Assembly: GCA_019119145.1 (NCBI GenBank)
Contig: DWXR01000088.1
Location: forward strand, 1 to 9,064
Reading direction: 5' to 3'
DNA: 9,064 bases
From: Hominenteromicrobium gallistercoris
GTDB lineage: Bacteria > Bacillota > Clostridia > Oscillospirales > Acutalibacteraceae
Program-made: the position numbers and the translations under genes
Notes under the pieces: model-generated
What the model was told of the DNA's origin: nothing
Database searches by the model: none
What the model saw: the letters and a program-made list of their open reading frames with translations, nothing else
Part shown: piece by piece, positions 6,624 through 9,064 of the stretch
Layout: each line of letters opens with the position of its first letter
Numbering within the stretch: position 1 is the stretch's first letter

Positions 6624-6699
6624 GCTTTCCCATCCTTTGTTTTTTCTTTTCCGCCGCAGCCCGCCGCAAAACGGGCGCGCAGCCGGTTTTCTCAAGACA

Positions 6700-6728
6700 A
6701 TTATACCATGCGCCGCCGCACAATGCAA
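6700..6728 (-). promoter_or_regulatory. Sigma-A promoter of pyrE
   Basis: TTGCAT (6728-6723) and a perfect TATAAT (6705-6700) are 17 bases apart. Transcription would begin near 6693, giving a roughly 70-base leader. The leader holds a GC-rich segment (GCCCG/CGGGC stem at about 6658-6676) followed by a purine tract and the ribosome binding site. Confidence 0.8.
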
Positions 6729-6806
6729 TGCGGGAATTCCGCGGCGCACGCGTGCCTGCGCGCGGCTGCGTTGCCAAAAGCCGTGCCGGCCGATTCCTTT
6801 GCGCAT

Positions 6807-6861
6807 AAAAAAGGGGGGACGCATGGAAAAGGGCCGCCGCAGTCTGGCGGCAGCCCCCTTT
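6807..6861 (-). terminator. Intrinsic terminator of the HPr-like gene
   Basis: On the minus strand AAAGGGGG (6861-6854) pairs with CCCCC and the start of a U6 run (6817-6807), enclosing an inner GCCGCC/GGCGGC hairpin. It begins 13 bases beyond the stop at 6874 and separates that gene from pyrE. Confidence 0.75.
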
Positions 6862-6873
6862 GTCTTTCAGCTT

Positions 6874-7131
6874 TTAGACATCCGTCTCGTCTTTATACAG
6901 ATTGAAGCGAAACAGCTTCGACTCGTCTTCCTCGTTGTCGCATATTACGAAGGCCTCGGCGATCTTGCCGCCTTCAATCAGTCTTGTCAGACCGACCAGC
7001 TGGCAGAGCTTACTCTTCAGATTCAGCTTATCGCCATCCCGCGTCATCAGGTAGACGTTGCCGACGCACTTGTCCAGAACAGCCAGGAAGCCGGGAACAT
7101 CGATGTCGTGGAGCTCGATCATTTTAGACAT
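6874..7131 (-). CDS. Small conserved protein resembling the Ser-46 half of HPr; function unknown
   Basis: This 85-residue soluble protein has no signal peptide or membrane segment. Residues 24-70 (GNVYL, then DGDKLNLKSKLCQLVGL, a GG turn, FVICD and an acidic EEDES) follow the layout of the beta2-helix-beta-helix part of HPr phosphocarriers, in which NLKS is the regulatory Ser-46 segment; Ser40 here would be its counterpart. The HPr active site around His-15 (typically GLHARPA) is absent, and the N-terminus reads MIELHDIDVPGFLAVLD instead. Phosphotransfer from Enzyme I is therefore unlikely. I recognise the sequence type from clostridial genomes as a conserved hypothetical. The start ATG at 7131 has AAGGAG nine bases upstream. 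It has its own promoter and terminator and lies downstream of asnB in the same direction. Confidence 0.75.
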   Translation of the reverse strand: MSKMIELHDIDVPGFLAVLDKCVGNVYLMTRDGDKLNLKSKLCQLVGLTRLIEGGKIAEAFVICDNEEDESKLFRFNLYKDETDV

Positions 7132-7172
7132 AATCCATCTCTCCTTCTAAACTGAGATTTCACACCATTATC

Positions 7173-7204
7173 GATACGTAAGTATCCATAATATCCTATG
7201 ATGG
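7173..7204. repeat. Adjacent palindromes at the promoter/leader of the HPr-like gene
   Basis: GATAC-GTAA-GTATC occupies 7173-7186. Directly beside it, 7186-7204 is an imperfect inverted repeat (CCATAATA with TATGATGG, one mismatch, three-base centre). They lie immediately downstream of the -10 element, where an operator or a 5'-end RNA hairpin would sit. Function is inferred only from position. Confidence 0.4.
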
Positions 7205-7208
7205 CCTT

Positions 7209-7237
7209 ATTCTACCATACAGGTTTCAAATGCACAA
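7209..7237 (-). promoter_or_regulatory. Probable promoter of the HPr-like gene
   Basis: TTGTGC (7237-7232) and TAGAAT (7214-7209) are separated by 17 bases. Transcription would start near 7202, leaving a leader of about 70 bases before the ATG at 7131. Confidence 0.6.
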
Positions 7238-7255
7238 TGCCCGAACGCCACAAAC

Positions 7256-7273
7256 AAAAAATGTGTTCGACAC
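7256..7273 (-). terminator. Weak candidate terminator after asnB
   Basis: On the minus strand a four-base stem GTGT/ACAC with loop CGA is followed by AUUUUUU (to 7256). The stem is short, so read-through from asnB into the HPr-like gene is plausible. An outer CCAC/GTGG pairing could lengthen the structure. Confidence 0.3.
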
Positions 7274-7307
7274 GGTTTTCTGTGGGTTTTGTAAGAATTT
7301 CCGCGCC

Positions 7308-8888
7308 TTATTCACCCGAAGCGCCGTAGTTTGAGAGCACGCGCGCGCTCGGATCATCGACATCGCAGCCGGCCCACGCGCGGTTCGGCATCCAGAAGCC
7401 GGCGATCATTTCCGCCTGCCCCGGGTAGTATTTTTCGAAGATTTCCCGGTACAGCAGCGACTCCTTCGTGAAGGGCCGGGCGTGCGTGTAGCGGGCGGCG
7501 CGCAGGCGCAGTTCGTCGTCGGTGTACTGCGTTTCGGCATACGCCTTGAGGTGGTCGACCATCGAGTGGCCGACCGCGTCGGAAAACGCGGCCTTCTCCC
7601 GGTACAGGATCGACAGCGGCAGATAGTCGCCCTCGAAGGCGTGGCGCAGAAGGTACTTGCCCTTCTGGTATTTGTTGCGCTTCATCTCCGGGTCGATCGC
7701 CATGACATAGCGCACGAAGTCGAGGTCGCCGAACGGGACGCGCGCCTCGAGCCCGTTGACCGAGATGCACCGGTCGGCGCGGAGCACGTCGTACATGTGC
7801 AGCTCGCGCACGCGCTTTTCCGCCTCCTGCTGGAAGGCCTCGGCGCTCGGCGCAAAATCGGTGTACTTGTAGCCGAACGGCTCGTCGGAGATCTCGCCGG
7901 TCAGCAGCACGCGGATGTCCGTCTGCGCGCGGATCGCTTTGCAGATCAGGTACATGCCCATGCTCGCGCGGATCGTCGTGATGTCGAACGTGCCGAGCAG
8001 TTGGATCACCGTCTCCAGGTTTTCGAGCACGTCGTCCTCCGTGATGATGATCTCCGTGTGGTCGCTGTGGATGTAATCGGCAACCTCTCTTGCGTATTTG
8101 AGGTCGATCGCATCCGCGCGCATGCCGATCGCAAAGGTGCGGATCGGCTTTTGCAGACATTTCGCCGCAACGGCACAGACGAGCGAGCTGTCGAGGCCGC
8201 CGCTCAGCAGGAAGCCGACCGGCGCGTCGGCGTCGAGCCGCTTTTCAATGCCGCGCACCAGCTTTTCCCGGATGTTCCGGCAGACGGTCTCCATATCGTC
8301 CCGGCAGACGGCATCGACCGCGGCGATGTCGCAGTAGCAGACGAACGCGCCGTCCTTGTAATAGTGCCCGGGCGGGAACGGCATGATTTTCGCGCAGAGC
8401 CCGACAAGGTTTTTCGGCTCGCTCGCAAACATAATGTGCCCGGACGCGCTGTAGCCATAGTACAGCGGGCGGATACCGATCGGGTCGCGCGCCGCAAGGA
8501 AGCCGCCCGTCTCCGCGTCGTACAGGATCATCGCAAACTCCGCGTCGAGCATCGCGAACATATCGACGCCGTACTCGCGGTAGAGCGGCAGCAGAATCTC
8601 GCAGTCGGAGTCGCTTTCAAACGCATAGCCCTTTTCGGCCAGCGCCGCCCGCATCGCGCGGAAGCCGTACAGCTCGCCGTTGCAGACGACGCTCGAGCCG
8701 CCGAGCGTGAACGGCTGCATGCCGGATTCCGTCAGGCCCATGATCGCAAGGCGGTGGAAAAAGAGCCAGCCCGCCGGCGTTTCCAGCGTACGCGACGCGT
8801 CCGGCCCGCGCGACTTCGTCCGCGCAAAGCCGCGCGTCAGGTCCTCGAGCCGAAGATCCTTCGCCGTATACCCCATGATCGAACACAT
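7308..8888 (-). CDS. asnB: Asparagine synthetase, glutamine-hydrolysing
   Basis: This 526-residue cytoplasmic enzyme makes asparagine from aspartate, glutamine and ATP. The start is fixed by the N-terminal nucleophile: MCSIMG gives Cys2, which becomes Cys1 after Met removal, and GGGAGG lies eight bases before the ATG at 8888. The glutaminase domain (about 2-190) shows SRGPD (26-30), FFHRLAI (43-49), NGELY (70-74) and SDSDCE (92-97). The synthetase domain shows the pyrophosphate loop SGGLDSS (229-235) and a GEISDEPFGY motif (331-340) where the Escherichia coli type has GEGSDEVFGGY. SVNGLEARVPFGDLDFV (376-392) and KYLLRHAF (411-418) are standard. The variant motif matches what I recall of a clostridial subgroup, so it probably does not mark inactivity. 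A T-box leader upstream ties expression to tRNA charging. Confidence 0.95.
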   Translation of the reverse strand: MCSIMGYTAKDLRLEDLTRGFARTKSRGPDASRTLETPAGWLFFHRLAIMGLTESGMQPFTLGGSSVVCNGELYGFRAMRAALAEKGYAFESDSDCEILLPLYREYGVDMFAMLDAEFAMILYDAETGGFLAARDPIGIRPLYYGYSASGHIMFASEPKNLVGLCAKIMPFPPGHYYKDGAFVCYCDIAAVDAVCRDDMETVCRNIREKLVRGIEKRLDADAPVGFLLSGGLDSSLVCAVAAKCLQKPIRTFAIGMRADAIDLKYAREVADYIHSDHTEIIITEDDVLENLETVIQLLGTFDITTIRASMGMYLICKAIRAQTDIRVLLTGEISDEPFGYKYTDFAPSAEAFQQEAEKRVRELHMYDVLRADRCISVNGLEARVPFGDLDFVRYVMAIDPEMKRNKYQKGKYLLRHAFEGDYLPLSILYREKAAFSDAVGHSMVDHLKAYAETQYTDDELRLRAARYTHARPFTKESLLYREIFEKYYPGQAEMIAGFWMPNRAWAGCDVDDPSARVLSNYGASGE

Positions 8889-8926
8889 AATGATGACCTC
8901 CCAGTCGATAAATTTTCGGGACAAAC

Positions 8927-8970
8927 AAAAAGACAGCCGTCCGTCCCCATGCTTAGGACGAACTGCTGTC
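8927..8970 (-). terminator. T-box-controlled attenuator terminator before asnB
   Basis: On the minus strand GACAGC (8970-8965) pairs with GCTGTC (8937-8932), and CGTCC (8960-8956) with GGACG (8942-8938 or 8946-8942), followed by UUUUU (8931-8927). The CGTCC/CCTAA part overlaps the sequence needed for the antiterminator, so the two structures are mutually exclusive. It ends about 38 bases before the asnB start. Confidence 0.85.
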
Positions 8971-9064
8971 GCATCCGCGGTGCCACCTAAATTATCTTCA
9001 AAAGATCACCTTTACTGTCTCCAACAAGACAGGCACGGCTTAACGCGCCGCCACACGGATCACC
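8932..9064 (-). promoter_or_regulatory. T-box riboswitch (3' part), upstream of asnB
   Basis: The minus strand carries the T-box core TTAGGTGGCACCGCGG (8990-8975), close to the family consensus AGGGTGGNACCGCG. TTAGG (8990-8986) can pair with CCTAA (8957-8953) to form the antiterminator. Upstream, CTGTC (9032-9028) and GACAG (9019-9015) form a stem-III-like hairpin. The variable base in the UGGN bulge is C, which would pair with a G discriminator; bacterial tRNA-Asn has G73, so this fits an asparagine-specific switch, though tRNAs such as Asp share G73. Stem I with the specifier codon lies beyond the window edge. In this family, uncharged tRNA binding prevents terminator formation and switches the gene on. 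Confidence 0.9.

Noticed and set aside
7482..8990. A 502-codon plus-strand open frame opposite asnB and the T-box
   Set aside because: It is antisense to asnB, has shadow-frame composition (Arg/Ala/Val/Asp-rich), and overlaps a recognisable riboswitch.
1..9064. CRISPR array, insertion sequence, tRNA or phage attachment site
   Set aside because: I looked for regularly spaced repeats, transposase motifs with terminal inverted repeats, and tRNA-like cloverleaf sequences, and found none.

Overview
The window looks like chromosomal DNA from a GC-rich member of the Clostridia, probably an anaerobic gut Oscillospirales/Ruminococcaceae-type bacterium. The reasons are consensus sigma-A promoters, AAGGAG-type ribosome binding sites, a T-box leader on an asparagine synthetase gene, U-rich intrinsic terminators, and protein versions familiar from that group. 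The taxonomic call is inference. I see no mobile element, CRISPR array, rRNA or tRNA.

Layout from left to right: (i) A minus-strand three-gene operon at 166-2202 is read from a promoter at about 2252-2281 to a terminator at about 96-134. It encodes a ThuA-like protein, a canonical short-chain dehydrogenase/reductase (SDR), and a second SDR-fold paralogue that has lost its nucleotide-binding glycines and active-site Ser and Lys. (ii) A minus-strand single gene at 2467-2997 encodes a cytoplasmic ricin-type beta-trefoil protein ending in a Lys/Ala-rich histone H1-like tail. It has a near-consensus promoter and two tandem terminator hairpins. (iii) The plus-strand gene at 3379-5811 encodes a ten-helix P-type cation ATPase resembling CtpE, followed by a very strong terminator. 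(iv) pyrE (orotate phosphoribosyltransferase) lies on the minus strand at 5961-6623 with its own TTGCAT-17-TATAAT promoter. (v) A minus-strand single gene at 6874-7131 encodes an 85-residue protein that resembles the Ser-46 half of HPr but has no active-site histidine segment. (vi) asnB (glutamine-hydrolysing asparagine synthetase) lies on the minus strand at 7308-8888, below the 3' part of a T-box riboswitch that runs off the right edge.

Most units appear to be transcribed separately, so the window is a set of housekeeping and small accessory genes rather than one pathway. The least explained parts are the SDR/degenerate-SDR/ThuA operon, the beta-trefoil protein with the H1-like tail, and the HPr-like small protein. 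No obvious large novel system (defence, biosynthetic cluster or phage) is visible.
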